From: JAPOXR01 sp965221815
Lineage (GTDB): Bacteria; Pseudomonadota; Alphaproteobacteria; Rhodobacterales; Rhodobacteraceae
Reading direction: 5' to 3'
Length of the DNA stretch: 64,000 bases
Assembly (NCBI GenBank): GCA_965221815.1
Contig: OZ244915.1
Span: forward strand, 1,116,001 to 1,180,000
Below are positions 8,263-16,566 of this stretch, in pieces. The notes beneath the pieces were generated by a model. It had not been told where the DNA came from. It saw only the letters and a program-made list of their open reading frames with translations, and searched no databases. Both the position numbers and the translations under genes were made by a program. Position 1 is the stretch's first letter. Each line of letters starts with the position of its first letter.

Positions 8263-9555
8263 TCAGGGGTTTCTGGATTCGTTGTAGTTTCGCCCGGTCT
8301 CGCCAATATACATTTGCCGCGGACGACCGATCTTGAGTGCCGGGTCGGCAATCATTTCCTTCCATTGTGAAATCCAGCCAACAGTGCGTGACAGAGCAAA
8401 AATTGGCGTAAACATCGAAGTCGGGAAACCGATCGCACTCAGGATTATACCAGAATAGAAATCGACATTCGGATAGAGACGGCGCTCACGGAAATATTCG
8501 TCGTCAACTGCGATCCGTTCAAGCTCTCGTGCAACTTTGAGGATGGGATTGTCGGCATCCCCAAGTTCACTCAAGATTTCATCGGCCGATTCCTTCAGGA
8601 TTGTGGCGCGCGGATCAAAATTCTTGTAAACCCGATGCCCAAATCCCATCAGCCGAAAATCGTCTGATGGATCCTTTGCGCGTTTGATAAATTCCGGAAT
8701 CCTGTCAGGGGATCCAATTTCATGCAGCATTTTCAGGCATGCTTCGTTCGCGCCGCCATGCGCGGGGCCCCATAAACAAGCAATACCAGCAGCAATGCAG
8801 GCGAACGGATTGGCACCTGATGACCCGGCCAACCGGACAGTCGATGTTGATGCATTCTGTTCATGATCGGCATGAAGGATGAAGATCCGATCCAGGGCGC
8901 GGCTGACCGCTGGCTGGACCTTGTAGCTTTCACAGGGCACTTTAAAACACGTCCGCATGAAATTTGCGGCGTAGGACAGGCGATTCTTCGGAAATACGAA
9001 AGGCTGGCCAATCGAATACTTAAAGGCCATGGCAACAATCGTCGGCAATTTGGCGATCATGCGTATTGATGCAATTTCCCTTTGCATAGGATCACGAATA
9101 TCGGTCGAGTCATGATAGAAAGCTGACATCGCGCCCATGACACCAGTGATGATGGCCATGGGATGCGCATCACGGCGAAAACCGCGAAAGAAATTTATCA
9201 TTTGATCATGGACCATCGTGTGAATCGTGACGCTGTGCTCAAATTCGGTGAGCTCCTGCGCAGACGGAAGATTACCATAAAGCAGGAGGTAACAGACCTC
9301 GATAAATGACGATTGTTTTGCCAATTGTTCAACGGGATAACCACGGTAAAGAAGATTGCCGGCCTCGCCGTCCACAAATGTAATGGTTGACTGGCAGGAT
9401 GCCGTTGATGTGAATCCAGGATCATAAGCGAACAGGTTGGCTGAACTGTACAATTTTCGAATATCGATCGCATCCGGACCAGCGGAAGGGCTCAATACCG
9501 GCAGTTCGTATTTTTTGTTGCCAACGGTTAGCGTAGCATTACGTTTTGAATTCAA
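8263..9555 (-). CDS. gltA: Citrate synthase
   Basis: Citrate synthase joins oxaloacetate and acetyl-CoA at the entry to the TCA cycle in the cytosol. The catalytic residues are visible: the first histidine in LWGPAHGGANE, the second in GFGHRVYKNFDPRA, and the aspartate in LYPNVDFYSGI. The substrate helix ILHADHEQNASTSTVR is also present. I place the start at a TTG (9555) behind GGAG/AGGA, because this gives 430 aa, the usual size of type II hexameric enzymes; the open frame extends 27 codons further but without family similarity. The gene is convergent with lpxB, the order known from other alphaproteobacteria, although 7 kb of accessory DNA now lies between them. Confidence 0.95.
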   Translation of the reverse strand: MNSKRNATLTVGNKKYELPVLSPSAGPDAIDIRKLYSSANLFAYDPGFTSTASCQSTITFVDGEAGNLLYRGYPVEQLAKQSSFIEVCYLLLYGNLPSAQELTEFEHSVTIHTMVHDQMINFFRGFRRDAHPMAIITGVMGAMSAFYHDSTDIRDPMQREIASIRMIAKLPTIVAMAFKYSIGQPFVFPKNRLSYAANFMRTCFKVPCESYKVQPAVSRALDRIFILHADHEQNASTSTVRLAGSSGANPFACIAAGIACLWGPAHGGANEACLKMLHEIGSPDRIPEFIKRAKDPSDDFRLMGFGHRVYKNFDPRATILKESADEILSELGDADNPILKVARELERIAVDDEYFRERRLYPNVDFYSGIILSAIGFPTSMFTPIFALSRTVGWISQWKEMIADPALKIGRPRQMYIGETGRNYNESRNP

Positions 9556-9804
9556 ATCCTGATCTCCAATATGATCCGTTGTCAGGCAGAAAAGTTTACG
9601 CTCAGAGAGCATCAGCCGCAACGGGAGGCGGCGCAACCCCGCACACTATTGCTCTCGTTAAAGGGGTTTCTACGAAAGAATACCTGACGTAGGTGCGTCA
9701 ACGGGTAAAAAACCAGAGTAGCATTTCTTGAAAACGAATGCAAATCATGATTGCATGGGTCTGGTCAGTCGGGTGATTTCAGATGTTGAAAGATGTCGGT
9801 GTGC

Positions 9805-10533
9805 TCACTCGCCTTGAGAGGAGCGCAATTTGACAAAGGAGGTGCCATCCTGACAACCAACAGCAATCCCCGCGGATTCGCGCGTGAACAGGCCATTTTC
9901 GACCACGCCAGGAATCATGTTCAGGGCCAGTTCAATCTTCGCTGGCTGGTCAATCACACCACAATGACAATCAATAATGAAATTTCCGCTGTCGGTGATG
10001 ACGGGCTTTTCAGCATATGTTCGGCGCATGAGTAAGACTTCCTCAATCCCATAATTGGCCAATTCATCCCGCAACCTGCGAACAGTTTGTTGCCAGGCAA
10101 ACTGCACGATCTCCACCGGCAGGGGAAAAGCCCCGAGTTTATCCACAATCTTGGACTCATCACAGATCGTGATCATTTGCTTTGAAGCCTGTGCGATGAT
10201 CTTCTCCCAGAGGAGGCAGGCTCCACCCCCCTTGATCATATGAAAATTCTGGTCGATTTCGTCCGCGCCGTCCACTGTCAGGTCCAACTCGCCGATATCG
10301 TTCGGATCAGTCAATGTCATCCCGACCTCCTGTGCCACCAGACTGGTGGTGTGCGAAGTTGTCGTACAGGTCAATTGAAGGCCTGCCGCAACATGTTTTC
10401 CAAGCTCACGCACAAAAAAGTGAGAGGTCGTCCCAGACCCAAGCCCCAGTTTCATCCCATCAGTGATGAATTCATCAATGACCTTACGTCCCGCCAGTCT
10501 TTTGGCGTTTTCCTGTGAGGCTATTGCCGCCAT
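9805..10533 (-). CDS. rpiA: Ribose-5-phosphate isomerase A
   Basis: RpiA interconverts ribose 5-phosphate and ribulose 5-phosphate in the pentose phosphate pathway. The 242-aa protein shows the family motifs in order: GLGSGTTSHFF (phosphate loop, residues 30-40), TVDGADEID with the catalytic aspartates, KGGGACLLWEKI with the catalytic lysine and glutamate, and the C-terminal half including DCHCGVIDQPAKIE. The length is slightly above the typical 220-235. It lies on the minus strand, upstream of gltA across a 250-base gap. A short open frame of unknown origin lies 18 bases upstream. Confidence 0.95.
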   Translation of the reverse strand: MAAIASQENAKRLAGRKVIDEFITDGMKLGLGSGTTSHFFVRELGKHVAAGLQLTCTTTSHTTSLVAQEVGMTLTDPNDIGELDLTVDGADEIDQNFHMIKGGGACLLWEKIIAQASKQMITICDESKIVDKLGAFPLPVEIVQFAWQQTVRRLRDELANYGIEEVLLMRRTYAEKPVITDSGNFIIDCHCGVIDQPAKIELALNMIPGVVENGLFTRESAGIAVGCQDGTSFVKLRSSQGE

Positions 10534-10551
10534 TTTGACTGTATGGAAAGC

Positions 10552-10722
10552 TCAGTTGGCACGGCAGACAGCATGCAGCAGTTGCGGCGAATAATGGGCG
10601 AGGCAATCAGAAAATTGCTCAACTTGCGCGTCAATCACCCTGACTCCATCGCTTGATTGTATGACAAAGGACGCATCGGCTCTGGTACCAGGAAGCATAT
10701 CGTCCACCGCAGCTGGCGCCAT
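10552..10722 (-). CDS. Short open frame upstream of rpiA, possible gene remnant
   Basis: A 56-codon frame beginning MAPAAVDDMLPGTRADASF and ending PQLLHAVCRAN, 18 bases before rpiA. The composition looks protein-like, but the ribosome site is weak and a stop lies just upstream in frame. It could be the 3' end of a gene that once preceded rpiA. No family recognised. Confidence 0.3.
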   Translation of the reverse strand: MAPAAVDDMLPGTRADASFVIQSSDGVRVIDAQVEQFSDCLAHYSPQLLHAVCRAN

Positions 10723-10936
10723 AGGTTCTGCTGTGATCCGTTCTCACCAGTCTTTTGAAGACTCGAGGCAGTGAGGCGGTGGGATGGAGTTTTTCTGAGT
10801 TGAATCATACTGATAACCGTATATCCAACCGTTAAGCAGTTCAATCAGCTTTCGCCATATGGGAATCACTCCTTTGGAGATAGGAGAGGCTTGTGCATGA
10901 GACTGAAGAGCAGCATCTCTGTATGAAGGGAGCACC

Positions 10937-10984
10937 ATCAAGGAGTCCCAGTCCTTATGACGGCTTCCCGTCCGACTCAGTCCT
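10937..10984. repeat. Dispersed ~46-bp repeat, copy 2
   Basis: Same orientation as 2837-2883, about five differences. It lies in a 320-base stretch (10723-11042) without a convincing gene, between rpiA and the PLD-like gene. Confidence 0.7.
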
Positions 10985-11042
10985 TAATCCCGAATCCGGT
11001 GCGGTCAATGCGTCCTGAAAGTTGTAGCCAAGGGCGAATCCG

Positions 11043-11789
11043 CTATGGGCGCTCATGATTCAAGATCAACTGTTTCCTAAGCATCCCCTCGCGACGGGTC
11101 AAATCCCGGCTAGTGATGGCGATACTGCTTTCCGAGTTGTGAGATCCCGCATTGGAAAGCCAGTTGTTTGATCCCAGAACAATGACATCATCAACAATAA
11201 GAATTTTCTCATGCGTTGGGAACTCTGCCAAATGGAAATTGCCGTAGCTTTCCTTCAGCTTTTGAAGCCGTTTTAGCGCACGATGCGCAGATTCCGTGAT
11301 GTTGTGCTTCTGCTGGTATTCGTAGCCGTAGCCCAAGAACACCTTGCACCCCGCCCGAAGTTTCTGGTCAAGAACGTCAACGAAGTTGTTGTCAACGACC
11401 CAGTCGCTGATCCAGCCTGATAGAACAACGATTTCCTCAGTCGCGCCGCTGATCCGCTTCCTGAGAAAATCAAGGTGCTCGTGGTCACGGACAATGTGCC
11501 ACTGTTCGGGCGGCATATTCTGAACATCGGCGCGTATCTTGGAAGTCATGTCCTTAATGATCTTGTCGCGCTCCGAAATTTCATGACTCTGCTTGTTAAC
11601 ATGGCGCAATACGGCCCAGGTTCCCCAAACTGATGCGAGTTGTATCGCAATCAAAAGAGGATTAGATAGTTTTAAAAGTGTCCACGCGGTCCAGGCGAAG
11701 CAAAGCCACTGGGTGGCTTGCGGATTGAAAATTATCCGGCAAATCACGATCGAAGAGATAACCACCAATTGCCAGATGATAACCTCCAT
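11043..11789 (-). CDS. Membrane-anchored phospholipase D-like (single HKD) protein
   Basis: 248 aa. Two hydrophobic segments occupy about residues 4-22 and 38-62, followed by a charged linker and a PLD-like domain. One HKD motif is clear (HEKILIVD, HxKx4D, near residue 193), followed by the expected GSNNWLSNAGSHNSE. Single-HKD proteins usually act as dimers. The family includes phosphodiesterases and nucleases such as those in some defence systems. The upstream part of the domain (FLRKRISGATEEIVVLSGWI) fits a PLD fold that begins with helix and strand. It stands alone on the minus strand and is flanked by a small inverted-repeat element. Fold assignment is solid; substrate unknown. Confidence 0.8.
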   Translation of the reverse strand: MEVIIWQLVVISSIVICRIIFNPQATQWLCFAWTAWTLLKLSNPLLIAIQLASVWGTWAVLRHVNKQSHEISERDKIIKDMTSKIRADVQNMPPEQWHIVRDHEHLDFLRKRISGATEEIVVLSGWISDWVVDNNFVDVLDQKLRAGCKVFLGYGYEYQQKHNITESAHRALKRLQKLKESYGNFHLAEFPTHEKILIVDDVIVLGSNNWLSNAGSHNSESSIAITSRDLTRREGMLRKQLILNHERP

Positions 11790-11874
11790 GATGTGCTCCT
11801 TCAGTGAGTGGCGCGTTATTAACTCATCTTTAAGGTTGAGTGCATTTGTGTCAATCTATAAAGGGCCAAATTTG

Positions 11875-12065
11875 GGGGCTTATATACTTAACTACCCAAA
11901 ATAATCTCACTGAATCAAGAAGTTAAAAACTTCTCGACCCTACGCGGACAGGTCAACCCGCCCATCAAACAGGCGGCTTATTTTTTGCAATGTACAAAAT
12001 AAGGAAACACTCGGGATTCAACGAGTTAGCTGGCTGTTGTTTGGGTAGTTAAGTATATAATCCCC
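11875..12065. mobile_element. MITE-like element, 191 bp
   Basis: The ends are inverted copies, one beginning GGGGCTTATATACTTAAC and the other GGGGATTATATACTTAAC. They match over 26 bases (11875-11900 and 12040-12065) with one difference. The 140-base interior has no gene. Size and ends fit a non-autonomous transposable element. Similar ends occur at 31859-31958, and more distantly at 15635-16551. No exact target duplication is evident. Confidence 0.72.
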
Positions 12066-12148
12066 AAGTCTTTGGGGTCGTCCAAGGAAGAATGCGCCTC
12101 GAGACTTTTGGAAATCCAGCACGGAGAATTCCAGACGCCGCCATAATT

Positions 12149-12188
12149 GGAGAGTACCGCAACTGCCCCACACTTTGCGGTACTCTCC
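12149..12188. promoter_or_regulatory. Perfect 14-bp hairpin
   Basis: Arms GGAGAGTACCGCAA (12149-12162) and its exact complement (12175-12188) with a 12-base loop. It lies about 130 bases downstream of the CoA-transferase stop. There is no T-run, so it is not a classical terminator; it could be an RNA-stabilising hairpin or a remnant of mobile DNA. Confidence 0.6.
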
Positions 12189-12315
12189 CAACCCACGACG
12201 ATTTCGCCGCCCGGATTCACTGTGTGTCCCCAAAATCGCACACAAAACCAATTGAGCCAAGAATGAGTGTAGGAATTGCTGACATGTCCGGTGTCAACTC
12301 TATATCGACAGAAAT

Positions 12316-13485
12316 TTATCCAATGACACCTTGTTTGCGCCATATTGAGATATCGTTATTGCTGTAACCCAGTCCGCTGAGTATCGCGTCGGTGTTTTCC
12401 CCGACTCGAGGGGGACTCTGTGCCACTTTGGGGCGTTGTCCATTCACTTCAATCGGCAATTTGGGCAATTGCGCTGAGCAGTTCTGGTCCGGGAGCTTGA
12501 TATCGAAAAGCCCGTTGGCCTGGACATGCGGGTCTTCCAGCAAGTCCTGTGGGCGGTTGATCGGTGCAAAGGGAAGCTTTGCCGCGGTCAGCCTCGACGT
12601 CAGTTCTGCAACGGTCATCTGGCAAAATCGACTGCGAACGATTGGCAAGATTTCATCTCTTCGTGCAACCCTTTCACTGTTGGAGACAAGATTCGGGTCT
12701 GACAGCCAGTCAGTAAAACCAAAGAACTCGCAGAATGCAGACCATTGTCTGTCGCTGACGACCGCAACAAAGACCTGACCATCACGGGTGTCAAACACGT
12801 CATAGATCGCCCAGGCCGATACCCGCGCCGGCATCGGGTCGGGAGCCGTGCCGGTTGCTGCATGTTGCGCAATATGTTGGCCAACCAGAAAAAGCACGGA
12901 TTCGAAGAGTGATGACGAAATATGTGCACCCCCTTGACCAGACTGCTCCCGTTTCAGCAAGGCAGCCAGAATTCCGATCACACCGAACATGCCGCCTGTG
13001 ATGTCAACAACCGAACTGCCAGCACGCAAAGGCCTGCCGGCTGGACCTGTCATATAGGCAAGCCCACCCATCATCTGTGCAACTTCATCCAATGCGGTGC
13101 GTTGCGCATAGGGCCCGCTGAGAAATCCTTTGGAGGATTGATAGATGATATTGGGATTGATTTGATTGACCTCATCGTATCCCAATCGATATGTGTCCAA
13201 GGCACCGGGGCGAAAATTCTCGATGAAGACATCGGATGTCTCAAGCAACCTTCGCATGATCATCTGACCTGTCGCATGAAGGAGATCAAGACAGATGCTC
13301 TTCTTGTTGCGATTGAACATCGAGAAATAGCCAGCACCAGAACCTTGCAGCCGCCGCGTCTTGTCACCGCCCAACGGTTCGACTTTCACCACATGCGCGC
13401 CAAGGTCACCAAGTATCACGCCTGTTGATGGACCCATCACCATATGGGAGACTTCAACAACCCTGACATTCTCAAGAAAATTCAT
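12316..13485 (-). CDS. CaiB/BaiF family (class III) CoA-transferase
   Basis: Class III CoA-transferases move CoA between carboxylic acids through an aspartyl anhydride. The 389-aa length matches the family. Visible are the N-terminal VRVVEVSHMVMGPSTGVILG, the nucleotide-side KVEPLGGDKTRRL, NRNKKSICLDL, the NFRPGAL turn and the loop GPYAQRTALDEVAQMMGG, then the C-terminal APINRPQDLLEDPHV. It is divergent from an HMG-CoA-lyase-like gene with a 136-base shared promoter region. That pairing suggests activation of a branched hydroxy acid to its CoA ester followed by retro-aldol cleavage. The substrate is not predictable from sequence. Confidence 0.9.
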   Translation of the reverse strand: MNFLENVRVVEVSHMVMGPSTGVILGDLGAHVVKVEPLGGDKTRRLQGSGAGYFSMFNRNKKSICLDLLHATGQMIMRRLLETSDVFIENFRPGALDTYRLGYDEVNQINPNIIYQSSKGFLSGPYAQRTALDEVAQMMGGLAYMTGPAGRPLRAGSSVVDITGGMFGVIGILAALLKREQSGQGGAHISSSLFESVLFLVGQHIAQHAATGTAPDPMPARVSAWAIYDVFDTRDGQVFVAVVSDRQWSAFCEFFGFTDWLSDPNLVSNSERVARRDEILPIVRSRFCQMTVAELTSRLTAAKLPFAPINRPQDLLEDPHVQANGLFDIKLPDQNCSAQLPKLPIEVNGQRPKVAQSPPRVGENTDAILSGLGYSNNDISIWRKQGVIG

Positions 13486-13621
13486 ATGCGAAATTGCCGA
13501 AATCTGTCGCTGAAAACGCGGTCTTCGTCTAAAACAAGCCGTGTTAAACCACTCATAGTTGCGTCATATATTAAGGGCAATGTTTGATGCACTGAGGATT
13601 TGAGGTGCAGGGAGGTTGCGC

Positions 13622-14563
13622 ATGTGCACAGAGCGAGATGTGGTTGTTTGTGAAGTCGGCCTCCGCGACGGTTTGCAGAATTTAGATCGGGTGCTTGATC
13701 TTGGGATCAAAAAACAATGGATTGAAGCCGAGGCAGCGGCCGGTGTGTCCGAAATCGAGGTCGGATCTTTTGTCAATTTCCAACGTCTTCCGCAAATGGC
13801 TGACACTGCGGACCTGGTCGCATTTGCCAAGACGATCAGCGGCCTCAACGTCACTGTGCTGGTTCCCAACGCGCATGGTGCAAAACTGGCGATACAAGCT
13901 GGCGTCGACAGATTGTCGGTCCCTTTTTCTGCAAGTGAGTCCCATTCCCGAGATAACGTCAACCGTAGCCATCAGCAGATGATCGTGGAAGTCGCTTCGA
14001 TCCGTGATATGATCAACGCACTCCCGGAAGCGCGGCGGCCATTGCTGGAAGTTGGTATATCGACTGCATTCGGCTGCACAATCGAAGGCGCAATTGCGCA
14101 GTCCAAAGTTGTTTCTTTGGCACAACAACTGGTCGCAGTTGGTGCCGATGAAATTGGACTGGCAGATACCGTTGGCATGGCAAATCCGATGATGGTTCGA
14201 AATCGTGTACGGAGTGTCAAGGATGCCATCGGACGGCACCGACTGACAACCCTTCACCTGCACAATACACGAGGACTCGGCCTGGCGAATGCCGCAGCAG
14301 CTCTCGAAGAAGGTATTACGACCTTGGATGCCAGCCTTGCCGGGCTCGGAGGTTGTCCATCTGCACCCGGAGCGACGGGCAATATCGTCACCGAGGACTT
14401 GGTATTCATGCTTGAGTCAATGGGTTTCAGGACAGGAATCGAGATTGATCGCCTCATGCAGGTCCGTGAATGTCTGGCCCAACATGTGCCAGACATTCCA
14501 CTCAGAGGTTTCCTTGCCGTTGCTGGGTTACCCATGGCGTGGACGCCAGAAATCCTCGCCTGA
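13622..14563 (+). CDS. HMG-CoA lyase-like protein
   Basis: A 313-aa TIM-barrel lyase of the hydroxymethylglutaryl-CoA lyase family, which cleaves 3-hydroxy-3-methylglutaryl-CoA or similar beta-hydroxyacyl-CoAs. RDGLQN (catalytic Arg-Asp), LHLHNTRG (metal-binding His-x-His) and GLGGCPSAPGATGNIVTEDL (flexible loop cysteine) are present. Differences from textbook HMGL are VGLRDGLQ in place of VGPRDGLQ, and HLHNTRG in place of HFHDTYG, so the acyl substrate may differ. The ATG at 13622 follows GGGAGG by seven bases and is preferred over an upstream TTG. It is divergent from the CaiB/BaiF CoA-transferase. Confidence 0.86.
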   Translation: MCTERDVVVCEVGLRDGLQNLDRVLDLGIKKQWIEAEAAAGVSEIEVGSFVNFQRLPQMADTADLVAFAKTISGLNVTVLVPNAHGAKLAIQAGVDRLSVPFSASESHSRDNVNRSHQQMIVEVASIRDMINALPEARRPLLEVGISTAFGCTIEGAIAQSKVVSLAQQLVAVGADEIGLADTVGMANPMMVRNRVRSVKDAIGRHRLTTLHLHNTRGLGLANAAAALEEGITTLDASLAGLGGCPSAPGATGNIVTEDLVFMLESMGFRTGIEIDRLMQVRECLAQHVPDIPLRGFLAVAGLPMAWTPEILA

Positions 14564-14639
14564 TATCAACTGCCCAGAACTGCACCATGCCAAGAGGCTG
14601 ACGTCATCAGGTCTCAGGACCTTCCGTAATATCAGAAAC

Positions 14640-14722
14640 GGGCGGCTTTTTCCTGCAAGGATTGCGGGTGGCAGCGGTTCGCACCCGGATATGGAGTCTG
14701 TACTTATCTCATCGATGATATG
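14640..14722 (-). pseudogene. C-terminal scrap of a GMC oxidoreductase
   Basis: The minus strand reads EISTDSISGCEPLPPAILAG. This aligns with the end of the intact GMC oxidoreductase at 16567-18219, which reads EKGADLISGRAPLPPAILVG. Only about 25 codons are recognisable. It looks like the tail of a lost paralogue or of a duplicated segment. The rest of 14723-15632 holds no gene I can support; short frames there have no family resemblance. Confidence 0.6.
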
Positions 14723-15632
14723 GTAAACGCACAGGTGGCATGGGTTAGGCGCGGAAAATGGGTGACGGCCAGATCAGGCAGTAACGGGAGTTTGATCTCT
14801 GTTTGAGGAGATTTAGATGAGGATGTCCCGCTCTCTGTTGAAACTCGTCTGAGCGGCGTTGTTGGTCATGGTGATTATGCGGCGTCTTGGAGCGTGTCAA
14901 GGTTTCTCCTCTGACGGGGAGTGATTCCCATGTGGCTGGGTTTGGATCCTGGTTGATTCCTGATCGGTTTCATTTGGCGAATCAGGCGGCCCTGGCGAGG
15001 CCCCATCTCTGGCCGTTGCACTTGAGCCAGGTGTTGACGATTATTGTGTGTGCCGCCTCGACGGCACCGCGCCCATGGACCACCCCCATCGAAGGGTGGC
15101 GACTTTGCGTGAGATTCAGTGGCACCTTTCACGAGATTCAGCACATAGGTCTTCATGATGGAGAGAGTGACGTCTTGGAACACGCGACCTGATCCGGCAG
15201 ACACACCCAATGATTCCACCCCGATCTGGTCAAATTCCGCGATTGTCCCAGGATTCCGCCAAATCACCAGAACCCCGCCATCAGGATTCAGAAACCCCCT
15301 CGTTTTCAATGGGTTGAAAATTCACAAGTCCGCCAGACAAGAACCACTCCCATCGAAGTTATGCACACAAGGTTCCACACAAAGGTGGTGTTGAGTTGCT
15401 GTGACATCTGTTAAGAAAAATGGGAACGTGACTCTGGGAGTATGTCAGAATGACAGGGAGCTCCCAGAGTGTTCATCAGAAAAAATAAGTGAATGCATGC
15501 GAACTATCAATATCTGAAATTAGTGGATAGACGTGACATCACAAAGGTCATGGAACATATCAACGACAGACGCCTGAGTGTTTACAGGAATGCCGCCGCG
15601 CCTGATCTCGCGGGCCTTTTGGCCAGACAAGT

Positions 15633-15665
15633 TTGGGGAATTACATACGAAAGTAACGAAACAGC
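15633..15665 (+). repeat. Left terminal inverted repeat of cassette
   Basis: Inverted partner of 16521-16553, 32 of 33 bases identical. Confidence 0.8.
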
Positions 15666-15844
15666 CGGGTCGGCTGCCAGCCGACCGGGGCCGAGATGAA
15701 GGAAAGGATCAAGATTGACATGCCCGGCCGTTAAATAAGAAGATGGAGAGTTCCGGTAGTGGCTGGCTTGAAATTTCGCTTGCATTTTGCGGGCGAAGCC
15801 GGCACAATCGCTGAACGAACAACTTCAACCCTGGAGACATGATC

Positions 15845-16417
15845 ATGAAACAGATTACCCACCCCCCCCCCCCATGCGGCATCGCACAACTTAAGCGCCT
15901 GACGGCACTGGCCGCCGCCCTGGTGGCCCTCGCCCTGGCCGCCGGAACGGCGGAGGCCCGGTGTACGACCAGCGATATCACGATGACCAAGGCCTTCCCC
16001 GTTGGGGATCTAGGTAGATTCTCCCCCAATCACCAGACCATCATCAGTTTCGAACTGCCCCTGCCCAGCAATTGCCCGATCACCAATCCACCTCTGGAGC
16101 TTTGCGTCGTTGTCTGGGACAACAGTCCATGTGATCATGATGCTGACAGCACCAATCAGTGCGATGGGGGTTATGTGGGCGCCGCCGGCGTCGTAACCGG
16201 GGCGGTGTGGACAACGAAGGGCCGTGCACAATTCTGCAGCAAAACGCTGCTTTCCGAAAGTCCCATTCCCAATGTGCCGGTTACCCGAGTTACTCTGCTG
16301 ATCGGAACTGGTTTGGGTGATCCCAACAAGGCCAGAAGCCAAAAACGGCCGAGCTATCTCTCTCTCATTATGTACAACCCGACCCGATCCCTGGTCATCC
16401 CGATCAGTAATGATTGA
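15845..16417 (+). CDS. Secreted protein of unknown function with poly-C tract in leader
   Basis: 190 aa. A classical signal peptide (basic KRL, hydrophobic TALAAALVALALAAG, cleavage after AEA) precedes a mature part of about 150 residues with six cysteines, suggesting disulfides in the periplasm or outside. No family recognised. I chose the second ATG (15845), eight bases after GGAG; the first (15839) is too close. Codons 7-10 are a proline run encoded by twelve consecutive C (15862-15873). A change of one or two C would end translation early, and no good start lies between the tract and the signal peptide. The tract could therefore switch expression by slippage, or could be a sequencing weak spot. 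It is the sole passenger of a terminal-repeat cassette. Confidence 0.72.
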   Translation: MKQITHPPPPCGIAQLKRLTALAAALVALALAAGTAEARCTTSDITMTKAFPVGDLGRFSPNHQTIISFELPLPSNCPITNPPLELCVVVWDNSPCDHDADSTNQCDGGYVGAAGVVTGAVWTTKGRAQFCSKTLLSESPIPNVPVTRVTLLIGTGLGDPNKARSQKRPSYLSLIMYNPTRSLVIPISND

Positions 16418-16520
16418 CCCTGAACTCGTGACAGGATGACGAGAACGGAGTGCGCATCCGCTGACTGCGTCCCGACCGGACACCTGCCAAGGGCGGTCTA
16501 CCCAACCGGACTGGTGGACA

Positions 16521-16553
16521 GCTGTTTCGTTACTTTAGTATGTAATTCCCCAA
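16521..16553 (-). repeat. Right terminal inverted repeat of cassette
   Basis: Inverted partner of 15633-15665. Confidence 0.8.
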
Positions 16554-16566
16554 GTTTGCCTCCGTA

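Larger units (their letters stand above)
15633..16553. mobile_element. Terminal-repeat-bounded cassette carrying a secreted protein gene
   Basis: Inverted ends of 33 bases with one mismatch lie at 15633-15665 and 16521-16553; they begin TTGGGGAATTACATAC. If the element proper starts at GGGG, the 6-base sequence AAGTTT lies outside both ends (15629-15634 and 16552-16557) as a target duplication. The only gene inside encodes a secreted protein, with no transposase, so this is a non-autonomous passenger cassette. The right end lies 14 bases from the stop of the GMC oxidoreductase gene. The ends resemble those of the MITE-like elements at 11875 and 31859. Confidence 0.72.
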
